A DNA stretch of 39,036 nt. It comes from Latilactobacillus fuchuensis DSM 14340 = JCM 11249 (GTDB lineage: Bacteria; Bacillota; Bacilli; Lactobacillales; Lactobacillaceae). Positions 7,709 to 17,942 of the stretch are shown here, piece by piece; within the stretch, counting starts at the first letter, position 1; the number at the start of each line of letters is the position of its first letter. The stretch lies in contig NZ_BAMJ01000023.1 in the NCBI RefSeq assembly GCF_000615805.1, forward strand, positions 1-39,036, written 5' to 3'. The position numbers and the translations under genes were made by a program. The notes beneath the pieces are model-generated. The model had not been told where the DNA came from, ran no database searches, and was given only the letters and a program-made list of their open reading frames with translations.

Positions 7709-10591
7709 CTATTTTTCAACATCTTGTAATTTTTGATTATCATCTAATTGCGAAATACCGGCTTGGCCGATTTTTTGCAAATGAGTCATGCTAATCCATA
7801 ATAGCACGAGCGCAATCGCGATGAATAATAAGAGTACAAAGAATGTTTGGGCAATTTGACCGTTACCTAAGCCAGACGTAATCGCTTGTCTGAAGCCTAA
7901 GATTGAATAGCTCATTGGTAAGAATGGATGGATCACATTGTAGAAATGGTTCGTGATTTCCATTGGGAACGTCCCACCAGAACCACCTAATTGTAACATC
8001 AGGAGTACCATGGCTAAGAAACGACCTGGATTATCGAAGGCCATTGATAAGAACATGATAATCGCCATCGAGGTTAACGCGAAGGTGACTGAGATTAGGA
8101 AGAATTGTGCTGGATGATCGACGTTTAAGCCTGCAACCATCATCAAAGCTGGTTCAATTAAGCCCATACCGATTGCGACAATTGCGCCAACTGCAATTTT
8201 ACTCAAGAACCAAGCAGTTGCTGATTGACCTTCCATTGAAATCTTACGAATTGGATAAGCAAAGTTAAAGACGATTGCCCCAACGAATAACGCTAATGAT
8301 AAAACATATGGCGCTAAAGCATGGCCGTAATTTGGCACATAGCTATAGTTAGAATGTTTCAAATCACTTGGTGCCGCAAACATGTCGGCAGTACTATTCG
8401 TTAATTTAATTGAGTTGACTTTATTCGCACCAGAATTCAAACCAGTGGTTAAAGTCTTGTTACCGTTCTTCAATTGAGTGGCCCCAGAGTTTAACTTAGT
8501 TGAGTTGGCCGCTAATTGACTTGTGCCATCAGCTAATTGATCAACCCCACTTGTTAAAGCTGGAATCTTGCCATTCAATTGGACTAAACCACCATTTAAG
8601 GTTGTTGAACCAGTGGCTAATTGACTCACACCACTCGTTAATTGTGGGACTTGGCTGTTCAATTGAGCAGTCCCAGCCGCTAATTGACCTGAACCGCTAG
8701 CTAATTGACCAATGCCGCCGGTTAAAGCAGGAACATTACTATTAAGTTGGTTAGAACCGTTAGAGGCTTGAGCAACACCTGCCGTATAAGCTTGTAACCC
8801 AGGTACTAAACCAGGTTGCGTGCTCGTCCCGTTTAAACCTTCTTGAACTTGTTTCAAACCTGCGTTAATAATAGTCGTTGCTTGGATTGCACCAAATGGT
8901 TTAGCAACACTGCCATCACCTGTTTGTGATAAACCAGTATTAACTTTAACTAGTCCAGCTGTCAATGTACTAATCGCCTCATTAACACCAACATTAGCTG
9001 CTGTTGCGCCTGTACTTAATTGACCAACACTAGTCTTTAATGTTTGTAAAGTACCCATTAAGGTAGTTAATTGGGTTTGAACGTCTTTTAATTGAGCACC
9101 AGTACTAATTGTATTCGTCTTAATCAGGTCTAAATCAGCACCTGCACTGGTTAAATCAGCCCCAGATGACTGAATTTGAGTTGATGTTTGGGTAAGACTC
9201 CCACTAGCACTTTCTAAGGCAGCCTTTAGTTGTGCAGCAAGTGCTGGATTTTTAGCTAATGCCGCTTGAACATCCGCATTATTCGTGACCGCAGCAATTG
9301 TTTTTAATTGTGCACCAACATTGCCAACTTGGCTGGCAACACTACCACTTGAGTTTGTGTCATAAACTTTTGTTTTTACTTGACCTAATGATGTTCCCGC
9401 TTGAGCTAAAGCAACACCAGTACTTTGAGTATTGTTCCCAATCGTCGTTAAATCAGTTGTAATTTTTTGTGCGATAACGGTTGTTTCAGAACCGTTCATT
9501 GCTGCATTTAACTGACTAAGACCTGTATCTAACTGATTCATGCCTTCTTTAAGCTCATCAATTTTAGGCTGACCTGTAGATAAGCTTGTTGTAATTTCTT
9601 TTGATGCATCGGTTAACGCAGTATTTAATTGTTGACTTCCGGCTGATAATTGCGTAATTCCAACCTTTAATTTATCAGCACCGCCATTTAAATTAGCACT
9701 ATTATTATTAAGTGTTTGCAAGCCTGTGTTCAACTGACTCACACCAGTTGAGAGTGCACCGGTCTTGCTATTTAACGTTTGTAAACCAGTATTTAATTGG
9801 CTAGCCCCACTATTTAATTGACTGGCACCTGATGCTAATGTGCCGGTCTTGCTGTTTAACGTTTGGAGACCTGTATCCAATGCTTTTGAACCCGCGGCTA
9901 ACTTCTGAATGCCATCTGATAATGGCACAACGCTTGTTTTCATCGTCATGACACCATCGTTGACTTTGTCGACACCCGCCGTATAAGTGTTTAAACCGTC
10001 CGCTAACGTAATTGAACCATCCGTTAACTTCTTAGCGCCCTTAGCAGCGGTTGTGAAACCTTTGCCGGCCGTCTTAACTTGTTTAAACATGACTTTAGCA
10101 TATGACTTCGTAACGGTTTCCCGTAATTCAGCATTGACTTGTTTAGCGCCCGCTTCACTAATGACTTCAGCGATGAAGTTTAATGAGTCGTTCGTTTTAT
10201 AGTTGATTTGCATTTTCTTAGGATGCTTATCTAAAACGGTGGCCGCATTGGCTGAGAAGTTTTTAGGTAAGGTAATTACGGTGTAATATTCCTTATCCTT
10301 TAACCCTTGTTTGGCCTTTTTAGCTGACACAAAACGCCAACCGATTTGGTCGTTTTTCTTTAATTCTTTGACCAAATCTTTCCCTGCGTTTAATTTTTGA
10401 CCTTCATAAGTGGTTGGGACGTCATTATTGACGACGGCCACTGGTAGATTTCCGGTACTACCATACGGATCCCAAACTGATTTCAGGAAGAAGATACTAT
10501 ACAAGAACGGAATAATCATGATCGCGATTAACGAAATCAAGATAATTTTGTTCTTAGCAATGAACTTAAATTCATTTTGAACCATTTTCAT
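7709..10591 (-). CDS. YhgE/Pip-domain membrane protein with long extracellular coiled region
   Basis: 960 residues from ATG 10589-10591 (AAGGAG 10 nt upstream; an upstream in-frame TTG at 10630 would place the ribosome site inside the gene). One transmembrane segment at about residues 15-37 is followed by the conserved YhgE N-terminal domain. Next come roughly 600 residues of near-heptad repeats of the type L-N-S-G-A-S-Q-L-N-T-G-L, and five or six C-terminal membrane segments resembling ABC-2 permeases. Relatives include the lactococcal phage-infection protein Pip and B. subtilis YhgE; the cellular role is unsettled. The repetitive stretch produces long antisense open frames. Transcribed alone. 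Confidence 0.9.
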   Translation of the reverse strand: MKMVQNEFKFIAKNKIILISLIAIMIIPFLYSIFFLKSVWDPYGSTGNLPVAVVNNDVPTTYEGQKLNAGKDLVKELKKNDQIGWRFVSAKKAKQGLKDKEYYTVITLPKNFSANAATVLDKHPKKMQINYKTNDSLNFIAEVISEAGAKQVNAELRETVTKSYAKVMFKQVKTAGKGFTTAAKGAKKLTDGSITLADGLNTYTAGVDKVNDGVMTMKTSVVPLSDGIQKLAAGSKALDTGLQTLNSKTGTLASGASQLNSGASQLNTGLQTLNSKTGALSTGVSQLNTGLQTLNNNSANLNGGADKLKVGITQLSAGSQQLNTALTDASKEITTSLSTGQPKIDELKEGMNQLDTGLSQLNAAMNGSETTVIAQKITTDLTTIGNNTQSTGVALAQAGTSLGQVKTKVYDTNSSGSVASQVGNVGAQLKTIAAVTNNADVQAALAKNPALAAQLKAALESASGSLTQTSTQIQSSGADLTSAGADLDLIKTNTISTGAQLKDVQTQLTTLMGTLQTLKTSVGQLSTGATAANVGVNEAISTLTAGLVKVNTGLSQTGDGSVAKPFGAIQATTIINAGLKQVQEGLNGTSTQPGLVPGLQAYTAGVAQASNGSNQLNSNVPALTGGIGQLASGSGQLAAGTAQLNSQVPQLTSGVSQLATGSTTLNGGLVQLNGKIPALTSGVDQLADGTSQLAANSTKLNSGATQLKNGNKTLTTGLNSGANKVNSIKLTNSTADMFAAPSDLKHSNYSYVPNYGHALAPYVLSLALFVGAIVFNFAYPIRKISMEGQSATAWFLSKIAVGAIVAIGMGLIEPALMMVAGLNVDHPAQFFLISVTFALTSMAIIMFLSMAFDNPGRFLAMVLLMLQLGGSGGTFPMEITNHFYNVIHPFLPMSYSILGFRQAITSGLGNGQIAQTFFVLLLFIAIALVLLWISMTHLQKIGQAGISQLDDNQKLQDVEK

Positions 10592-10721
10592 TTCTGCCAA
10601 ACTCCTTATATACTTTTGTTTTACAATCAATTACATTTAATATCCATAATAACTTGACTATCTTACCGCTTTTTTTGAAAACTTTCAAGTCCTAAATACC
10701 TATTGTCTGAAAATAGCCAAA

Positions 10722-10755
10722 AAAACACGACTAATTAAGTATATTAGTCGTGTTT
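10722..10755 (-). terminator. Terminator of the nanE-EIIBC-EIIA operon
   Basis: AACACGACTAAT (10724-10735) pairs with ATTAGTCGTGTT (10743-10754). On the minus strand the hairpin is followed by a T-run. Confidence 0.85.
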
Positions 10756-10773
10756 CTTCTATAAATAGGTTAT

Positions 10774-11265
10774 TTATTGTGTGATGACGGTTCCGACCGT
10801 TTCAGCCGCACTGACGGTTACGTCTGCTGCTTTTTCAAAGGTCAACGTCTTGACGCGATCCATATTCGTGACCAAGACTAACACCGTTTCGGCTTTTTGA
10901 CTTTCACGAATCATTTCGAAATCAACCTTCGCTAGTTGCGTAGTCGTTGAAACACTCTGACCTTCTTCAACTAAAATCTCGAAGGGCTTGCCTGCTAATT
11001 CGACCGTATCTAAACCGATATGCACGAGGATTTCTAACCCGGAGTCCGTTTTAATACCTAACGCGTGTTTGGTTTTAAAGATATTCGTAATTGTCCCACT
11101 AACGGGTGAATAAACCGTATCACTAGTCGGTTGCACACCAAAGCCGTCACCGGCCATCTTTTGTGCGAAAACAGGATCAGCAACTTGGTCTAACGGTACA
11201 AACTGGCCCGTAATTGGTGCTGCTAATTCAGTACTGACTTCTTTGGCTTTAAATAGTTTAAACAT
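10774..11265 (-). CDS. PTS EIIA component, glucose family
   Basis: 163 residues, the usual size for EIIA-Glc-type proteins. Both conserved histidines are present: K-H-A-L-G-I and the phosphorylated one in I-L-V-H-I-G-L-D-T-V-E-L. It passes phosphate from HPr to the EIIB domain of the upstream-encoded permease. The gene starts 11 nt after the EIIBC stop, with AGGAGG upstream of ATG 11263-11265, and ends just before the operon terminator. Confidence 0.95.
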   Translation of the reverse strand: MFKLFKAKEVSTELAAPITGQFVPLDQVADPVFAQKMAGDGFGVQPTSDTVYSPVSGTITNIFKTKHALGIKTDSGLEILVHIGLDTVELAGKPFEILVEEGQSVSTTTQLAKVDFEMIRESQKAETVLVLVTNMDRVKTLTFEKAADVTVSAAETVGTVITQ

Positions 11266-11276
11266 CTGGTTTCCTC

Positions 11277-12788
11277 CTAATCGTCGCGTCCTAATATTTG
11301 ATTGATTTCTTGACTTAATAAATCAGCTTTCCCGCCAAAGACGGCTTGAATCCCACCGTTGACTTCGAAAACAGCTGTGGCGCCCAATTGTTTAATTGGT
11401 GCCTGATCAACAAGCTTGCCATCAGTGACGGCAACCCGTAAACGCGTGGCACAAGCTGCAACGGTTTCGATATTCGCATCCCCGCCGAGCGCTTCAATAA
11501 TGATTTGAGCTTCATCGTTTAACGTTGATTTTTTGCCAGTTGTTTTTGGCATCGCCGCGGCATCAGCCACAATATCATCTTCCATCCCAGGAATCGCCAC
11601 TTTGAACTTGCGAATTGCAAAACTGAAGACGAAATAATAAACAAGTGCCCAGACAATCCCGACTGGAATCACTTTCAACCAGTTGGTCTTGGCTTCGCCT
11701 TGTAAGACCCCGAATAATAGGAAGTCAATTAAACCGCCGGAAAAAGAATTCCCAATCCGAATGTTTAAAATATCGGCAACGAAGAATGAACAACCATCTA
11801 AGAAAGCGTGGATTACGTATAACCATGGTGCAACGAATAAGAACGTGTATTCAACGGGTTCAGTAATCCCCGTCAAGAATGACGTGAGTGCGCCACTAAA
11901 GTAGAGACCACCATTCTTTTTCCGATTAGCTTTAGGAATAGCGCGGTACATCGCCAAACAAGCGGCTGGAATCCCAAACATCATGGTTGCAAACCGACCG
12001 GCGAAGAACCGCGTGCCATAAGTGAATAGACCCGTATGGTTTGGATCAGCTAATTGCGCAAAGAAGATATTTTGGGCACCCGAGATGGTATGACCCGCAA
12101 CGACTTCGGTGCCACCTAATGAGGTGTACCAGAACATTGGATAAATCGTATGGTGCAAGCCAACCGCACCGGTTAACCGTAATAGGAAACCGTATAGGAA
12201 TGAACCAAAACTCCCCATTTGGGCAATTTCTTTACCGGCGACGACTAAAACGCCTTGAATTGGTGGCCAGATCATATAGAAGAAGGCCCCCAAGATAATT
12301 GCAGCAAACGATGAAACAATCGGGATAAAACGCGAACCACCGAAGAATCCCAAGAATTGTGGCAATTCAATTTTACGATAACGATTATGCAAGAACGCCA
12401 CCGTACCACCAATCACGATTGAGCCGACAACACCGGTATCAATCGTTGCGCCTTTAGCGGCAAACATCTGCAACAAACCACTAATCGTTGCGGTGTAGAC
12501 TAGAAAGGCTACCCCACCGGCTAATCCGGCAGTCCCTTTATCACCCTCGGCTAACCCGACGGCGATCCCAATCGCAAAGATTAAAGCAATGTTGGTGAAA
12601 ACGGCGTTCCCGGCAAAACTCATCACCGATAGAATCGTCTGTAACCACGTTTGATCTAAGAATGGGTAAGCCAGTAGGGCACTTTTATTAGTTAACGCCC
12701 CACCCAAACCCAATAATAGACCGGCTGCTGGTAAAATAGCGATCGGCAACATGAAGGCACGACCCAATTGCGAAAATTTCTTAAACAT
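11277..12788 (-). CDS. PTS EIIBC component, glucose/N-acetyl-amino-sugar family
   Basis: 503 residues in the order EIIC (about 1-400, many membrane segments) and EIIB (about 425-500). The phosphorylated cysteine is in A-A-C-A-T-R-L-R; the EIIC part has G-L-H-H-T-I-Y-P and I-T-E-P-V-E-Y-T-F, as in the NagE/PtsG/MalX group. Because it follows nanE, with EIIA next, and a MurR/RpiR regulator diverges, an amino sugar such as N-acetylmannosamine is the best guess for the substrate. This is inferred from context; the family itself does not fix it. Confidence 0.93.
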   Translation of the reverse strand: MFKKFSQLGRAFMLPIAILPAAGLLLGLGGALTNKSALLAYPFLDQTWLQTILSVMSFAGNAVFTNIALIFAIGIAVGLAEGDKGTAGLAGGVAFLVYTATISGLLQMFAAKGATIDTGVVGSIVIGGTVAFLHNRYRKIELPQFLGFFGGSRFIPIVSSFAAIILGAFFYMIWPPIQGVLVVAGKEIAQMGSFGSFLYGFLLRLTGAVGLHHTIYPMFWYTSLGGTEVVAGHTISGAQNIFFAQLADPNHTGLFTYGTRFFAGRFATMMFGIPAACLAMYRAIPKANRKKNGGLYFSGALTSFLTGITEPVEYTFLFVAPWLYVIHAFLDGCSFFVADILNIRIGNSFSGGLIDFLLFGVLQGEAKTNWLKVIPVGIVWALVYYFVFSFAIRKFKVAIPGMEDDIVADAAAMPKTTGKKSTLNDEAQIIIEALGGDANIETVAACATRLRVAVTDGKLVDQAPIKQLGATAVFEVNGGIQAVFGGKADLLSQEINQILGRDD

Positions 12789-12831
12789 ATTAATTCCTCC
12801 CAGAATTCAAGCTATCTTTGAGCATGACTGA

Positions 12832-13524
12832 CTATGATTGAAGTGCTGCGATAAACCGTTGGGCAATTTCCTTAGGCCGCGTAATCGCGCCACCAACGAC
12901 AATCCCAGTGGTTCCGATTGCTTTAACCGCCTTGACCTGTTCAGGTGAATGAATCCGACCTTCAGCAACCACGGTTAAATGATTGGCGACTAATTGTTCT
13001 AGTAACGCCATATCGGGGCCCTCTAGTTTGGGACTTTCTTCCGTGTAACCGCTTAAAGTTGTGCCCACAAAATCAACACCGGCTTTGGCTGCGTTCAAAC
13101 CTTCTTCTAGATTTGAAATATCAGCCATCAATAATTGATCGGGATATTTCGCTTTAACGTCGCGAATGAATTCGTTGATCGTTAACCCGTCATGACGCTT
13201 GCGCAATGTACAATCCAACGCAATGACTTCAACACCGGTTGCGACTAATTCATCGATTTCACGCATCGTGGCTGTGATAAAGGGTTTTTCAGGTAAATAA
13301 TCGCGTTTGATAATCCCAATCATGGGTAATTGGCAAACCGCTTTGATTTCAAGGATGTCGCGAACCGAATTGGCGCGAATCCCAACTGCACCGGCCTCTT
13401 CAGCGGCTTTGGCTAATAGTGGCATGACACCACCTTGTTCAGTATATAAAGGTTCACCAGGTAACGCTTGGCAAGAGACGATTAGACCGTCGTGAATTTG
13501 ATTGATAAAAGTTTGTTTGTCCAT
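12832..13524 (-). CDS. nanE: N-acetylmannosamine-6-phosphate 2-epimerase
   Basis: A TIM-barrel enzyme converting ManNAc-6-P to GlcNAc-6-P, which enters GlcNAc catabolism. 230 residues from ATG 13522-13524 (GGAGAG 8 nt upstream), the standard NanE length; the longer upstream frame lacks a ribosome site. Recognisable segments include [21 protein letters not shown] near the front, A-L-D-C-T-L-R and the phosphate-binding [12 protein letters not shown]. First gene of the operon with EIIBC and EIIA. No sialic-acid lyase or ManNAc kinase is nearby, consistent with a system importing ManNAc directly as the 6-phosphate. Confidence 0.95.
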   Translation of the reverse strand: MDKQTFINQIHDGLIVSCQALPGEPLYTEQGGVMPLLAKAAEEAGAVGIRANSVRDILEIKAVCQLPMIGIIKRDYLPEKPFITATMREIDELVATGVEVIALDCTLRKRHDGLTINEFIRDVKAKYPDQLLMADISNLEEGLNAAKAGVDFVGTTLSGYTEESPKLEGPDMALLEQLVANHLTVVAEGRIHSPEQVKAVKAIGTTGIVVGGAITRPKEIAQRFIAALQS

Positions 13525-13547
13525 TTCATTTTCTCTCCAATTTGTAA

Positions 13548-13610
13548 TTATTTCGGAACTTCTCTCCGAAATAACTATAACATACTCCAAACGAAATGCA
13601 AACGCTTTAT
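13548..13610 (-). promoter_or_regulatory. nanE operon promoter with inverted-repeat operator and cre-like site
   Basis: Minus-strand TTGCAT (13596-13601), 16 bp, TATAGT (13574-13579). Touching the -10 on its downstream side is a perfect 10-bp inverted repeat TTATTTCGGA, 7 nt, TCCGAAATAA (13548-13574), a likely operator for the divergent MurR/RpiR protein. TGCAAACGCTTTAT (13597-13610) overlaps the -35 and resembles half of a cre site. Confidence 0.7.
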
Positions 13611-13674
13611 TTTAATTGACTTTGTTGGTCATTAATTGCAAACTTAGGTTACTAGTATCCTGAAAGGACAACTC

Positions 13675-14493
13675 ATGAGCTATACACATTTAATCCGTGA
13701 ACATTATCCAAAACTCACTAAATCTGAAAAAAAAGTCGCTGATTTCATCCTTTCCGCCCAAGATAAAGTCATCTATAGCACTATTAGCGACGTCAAAAAG
13801 AATACCGGCGTCGGTGATGCAACCATCATTCGGTTCTGTCAAAAACTCGGCTTCTCCGGCTTCTCCGATTTGAAAATCGAAATCGCTAAAGAGAATTTTA
13901 ACCATCACGAAGCGACTGATCAAACCGTCAATTTTGCCGATGTCGTTTCAAAACGACTCGTCGATGCCGTCTTGGCGACCCAACAACTGATTAACATTGA
14001 GCATGTTGAAGCAGCCGTTAAATTGGTGACTGAAGCGCAACATATCTATATTTTCGGGGTCGGTAGCAGTGGCAACACGAGTACTGATTTGGAAGGGATG
14101 TTCTTGCGCGCTGGCGTTCAAGCCAAAGCCGTCATCGATCCCCATTTCCAAGCCCAAGTCGCTTCCCTTTTGACCAAGGACGATCTCGTGATTGCTTTCT
14201 CACTATCAGGTAAAACCAAAGATACACACGATTCCGTGACGATTGCTAAACAGAATCACGCCAAAATCATCAGCATCACCAATTATTTATTATCGCCAAT
14301 TGCCCAACAAGGCGACGTCGTCTTGCAAACCGCGATTGAAGAATTCTTAAATGGTGGCTCACTAGCCGGTAAAGTTTCCCAGTTATACCTTTGCGACGTC
14401 TTGGTCAACGGTTACGAACGCGCCAACCAAATTGATACCCTCGCACTCAAAGAAACCGTCTTACGGTCAATTTTGGATAAGAGTTTGGATTAA
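13675..14493 (+). CDS. MurR/RpiR-family transcriptional regulator
   Basis: 272 residues. The N-terminal helix-turn-helix domain (about 1-75) has L-T-K-S-E-K-K-V-A-D-F-I and D-A-T-I-I-R-F-C-Q-K-L-G-F-S-G-F. The C-terminal SIS domain (about 115-245) has I-F-G-V-G-S-S-G-N-T and F-S-L-S-G-K-T-K-D-T, the sugar-phosphate binding signature. Divergent from nanE, so probably controls that operon in response to ManNAc-6-P or GlcNAc-6-P. ATG at 13675 follows AAAGGA at 7 nt. Confidence 0.93.
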   Translation: MSYTHLIREHYPKLTKSEKKVADFILSAQDKVIYSTISDVKKNTGVGDATIIRFCQKLGFSGFSDLKIEIAKENFNHHEATDQTVNFADVVSKRLVDAVLATQQLINIEHVEAAVKLVTEAQHIYIFGVGSSGNTSTDLEGMFLRAGVQAKAVIDPHFQAQVASLLTKDDLVIAFSLSGKTKDTHDSVTIAKQNHAKIISITNYLLSPIAQQGDVVLQTAIEEFLNGGSLAGKVSQLYLCDVLVNGYERANQIDTLALKETVLRSILDKSLD

Positions 14494-14507
14494 TCAATCA
14501 AGTTTTC

Positions 14508-14538
14508 AACGTAACTTCTAACGGGGTTACGTTTTTTT
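14508..14538 (+). terminator. Terminator of the MurR/RpiR gene
   Basis: AACGTAAC (14508-14515) pairs with GTTACGTT (14526-14533), followed by a run of T to 14538. Confidence 0.85.
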
Positions 14539-14554
14539 GATGTTCAAAACGACC

Positions 14555-14588
14555 AAAAAAGAGCCGGCAGCTGGTAGACTGTCGACTC
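14555..14588 (-). terminator. Terminator of the second GH1 gene
   Basis: On the minus strand GAGTCGACAG, 8 nt, CTGCCGGCTC is followed by six T. Confidence 0.85.
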
Positions 14589-14601
14589 TCATACTGATTA
14601 T

Positions 14602-16038
<1,437 letters not shown>

Positions 16039-16071
16039 CTAAATCCCTCCTAATGTCTATACCAATATTGT

Positions 16072-16092
16072 ACTATAATTTTAAAGCGCTTA
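16072..16092 (-). promoter_or_regulatory. Candidate -10 and cre-like sequence of the second GH1 gene
   Basis: Minus-strand TATAGT (16072-16077) lies about 34 bp before the start codon. Immediately upstream, TAAGCGCTTTAA (16081-16092) has the symmetrical core of a cre site. The flanks match the consensus poorly, so this is tentative. Confidence 0.35.
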
Positions 16093-16106
16093 CTATTATT
16101 ATCCCT

Positions 16107-16134
16107 AAAAAAGCTTAACCCTTTCGGATTAAGC
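16107..16134 (-). terminator. Terminator overlapping the 3' end of the FUSC-type gene
   Basis: On the minus strand AGCTTAATCC, short loop, GGGTTAAGCT is followed by TTTTTT. The TAA stop codon of the gene at 16129-17103 lies in the first arm of the stem. Confidence 0.8.
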
Positions 16135-17103
16135 TGTTTGGTGCGTTAGATTGCGTTCAAAATAGCGATACGCAAAACCGATCAGATAAACGACGACGAC
16201 CCCGAATAAAACGAACAATAGGCGTTCGACTAACATCACATTCGGCGTTAACGACAGCGAGAAAACCGCGGCATTAAGCGCATTAACCGTATTAAAAATC
16301 ATTTTAACAAAATAGGTTTTTACAAACATATAAGCGTAACTAATCCCAATTAATAAGGTGGCAAAGTAAGTTTTCGGTACTAACACTAAGAATAACAACG
16401 TGAAAACTAGCAGCCCGATGACAGTGGCGGTCAATCGTTGCCCTGATTTTTGCCGGGTGAGTGCCAAATCCGGTTGTGTTAATGAAATCACCGTTAACAT
16501 AATCCAACCAACCTTAACGGCACCTAGCCACTGCCCAACCAGATAGGCGCAGAGAATTCCGGCAGTTAATTTAATAATCAGGCTTTGATTCTGTTGCAAA
16601 CTTGGTTTGAAGGCGGCTTTTTCTAACGAATCGGGCCAATTTTTCGCGCGTTCTTTTCGATAAAGTACAGCCACTAGCACCACGACTAATCCACCGACTA
16701 AAGCGGCTACCAATCGCGGTCCAATTGGTGTGCGATCTTGTTGATTCAACGCAAATAACATCAAAAAGGGAATGTAACTTTGATACTGCAGGGTCCTGAC
16801 CAACACTAATAGAATAATTAATACCGTGCTCGCCACTAAGAACAGCTTTACGAATTCCGGAAAAACCAATGTTAACCAATAAGGGACCACCGTTACTAAC
16901 CCGTAAAACGCCGGCACCAGTAACCACTGACGTTTTAAAGAAACCCCTAATGGCATTTCTTTAAACATCAATAACCCAGTCAACACAAACACCCCAACGT
17001 ATAGACTTGTCGGGCCAAAGATTCCTTTAAAGCCCCCGATAAAAACCAAAATAAAGACTAATAACCCGAACTTTCGACTCACTAATTGCCACCCTTTTTT
17101 CAC
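16129..17103 (-). CDS. FUSC/DUF939-type aromatic-acid-exporter-like membrane protein
   Basis: 324 residues with about ten hydrophobic segments in two groups separated by a basic cytoplasmic loop (about 148-170, R-K-E-R-A-K-N-W-P). This is the layout of FUSC-type proteins, usually annotated as aromatic acid exporters or of unknown function. The start is GTG at 17101-17103 with GGAG 8 nt upstream. A -10-like TATACT lies upstream, close to the terminator of the ABC genes, so it seems to be its own unit. Confidence 0.75.
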   Translation of the reverse strand: MKKGWQLVSRKFGLLVFILVFIGGFKGIFGPTSLYVGVFVLTGLLMFKEMPLGVSLKRQWLLVPAFYGLVTVVPYWLTLVFPEFVKLFLVASTVLIILLVLVRTLQYQSYIPFLMLFALNQQDRTPIGPRLVAALVGGLVVVLVAVLYRKERAKNWPDSLEKAAFKPSLQQNQSLIIKLTAGILCAYLVGQWLGAVKVGWIMLTVISLTQPDLALTRQKSGQRLTATVIGLLVFTLLFLVLVPKTYFATLLIGISYAYMFVKTYFVKMIFNTVNALNAAVFSLSLTPNVMLVERLLFVLFGVVVVYLIGFAYRYFERNLTHQTA

Positions 17104-17156
17104 GACGCTAACTCCTAACCACTTTTTGATAATTAGGAAACAGTATACAACAAAAT

Positions 17157-17187
17157 ACCGGGCAAACCTAATTAAGATTTGCCCGGT
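17157..17187 (-). terminator. Terminator of the ABC transporter operon
   Basis: ACCGGGCAAAC and GATTTGCCCGGT pair around a short AT-rich loop. On the minus strand this is followed by ATTTTG. Confidence 0.8.
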
Positions 17188-17195
17188 ACACTGCT

Positions 17196-17930
17196 TTATA
17201 AATTCTGCTTGGCCATCATTCTTTGGGTTAAATAACCGAAGAGAATCATGGCAATAATTTCAAGACCGTAAACTAAACAATAATGTCCCGTAATGTTAGT
17301 ATCCGCAATCGGCACAAGGTTAACAATCAAATTCGTTACTAACTGATAGACCCAAGTTAAACCGATAAACACGAGAATCGCTTTTTTAGCCCCCCGCATC
17401 CAAGTACAAGCTAAGAGCATTAGCGTGACCGTTGTTAAGTATCCAATAATCAAATCAATCACGTATAAAACAGCATGCCCTTTCGTGATTGAATACGTCA
17501 TCATCGTCCATAAGCTACTGCTGAGTTGCAATTTAAGAACGAATATAATGGCTGGAATCAGCAATAAAACGAGCGCCGCTAGTACTGATAAACAAATTGC
17601 TGCGACTAATTTTGCATAAAATAAATGCTTCCGTTTAATCCCTGAAGCCATCATCAACGCTAACACATCGTTATTATAATCCACCGATAAGATATGGAAT
17701 GGATACCAATATAAAAGAATAAAATTAGCGATAATTAATAAAAAGAGACTCAGCATTAGGAAAACTTCGATATCGGCGCTACTACCGAGCAACGCATCAA
17801 TACTTTCCACGTTGATTGTCACTACTGTCCAGATAATATTAATTAAGGCCATAATCCCAAACGCCAATAGATAGGCTTTTTCATGGAAGAATTTAAAGAA
17901 CTCCATTTTAATAATTCGTTGAACCGTCAT
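17196..17930 (-). CDS. ABC-2-type transporter permease
   Basis: 244 residues with six hydrophobic segments and an N-terminal R-I-I-K-M-E-F-F-K-F-F-H-E-K-A-Y-L amphipathic stretch typical of ABC-2 permeases. It starts 12 nt after the ATPase gene at 17943-18812 and ends before the terminator at 17157-17187. The substrate cannot be told from sequence; such pairs often export drugs, peptides or lipids. Confidence 0.85.
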   Translation of the reverse strand: MTVQRIIKMEFFKFFHEKAYLLAFGIMALINIIWTVVTINVESIDALLGSSADIEVFLMLSLFLLIIANFILLYWYPFHILSVDYNNDVLALMMASGIKRKHLFYAKLVAAICLSVLAALVLLLIPAIIFVLKLQLSSSLWTMMTYSITKGHAVLYVIDLIIGYLTTVTLMLLACTWMRGAKKAILVFIGLTWVYQLVTNLIVNLVPIADTNITGHYCLVYGLEIIAMILFGYLTQRMMAKQNL

Positions 17931-17942
17931 TTTGTCACTTCC

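Noticed and set aside
8500-8700. Plus-strand open frame antisense to the YhgE-type gene
   Set aside because: A shadow of the repetitive heptad coding sequence.
11645-12298. Three plus-strand frames of 73-85 codons antisense to the EIIBC gene
   Set aside because: Low-complexity, arginine-rich shadows of a well-supported gene, without ribosome sites.
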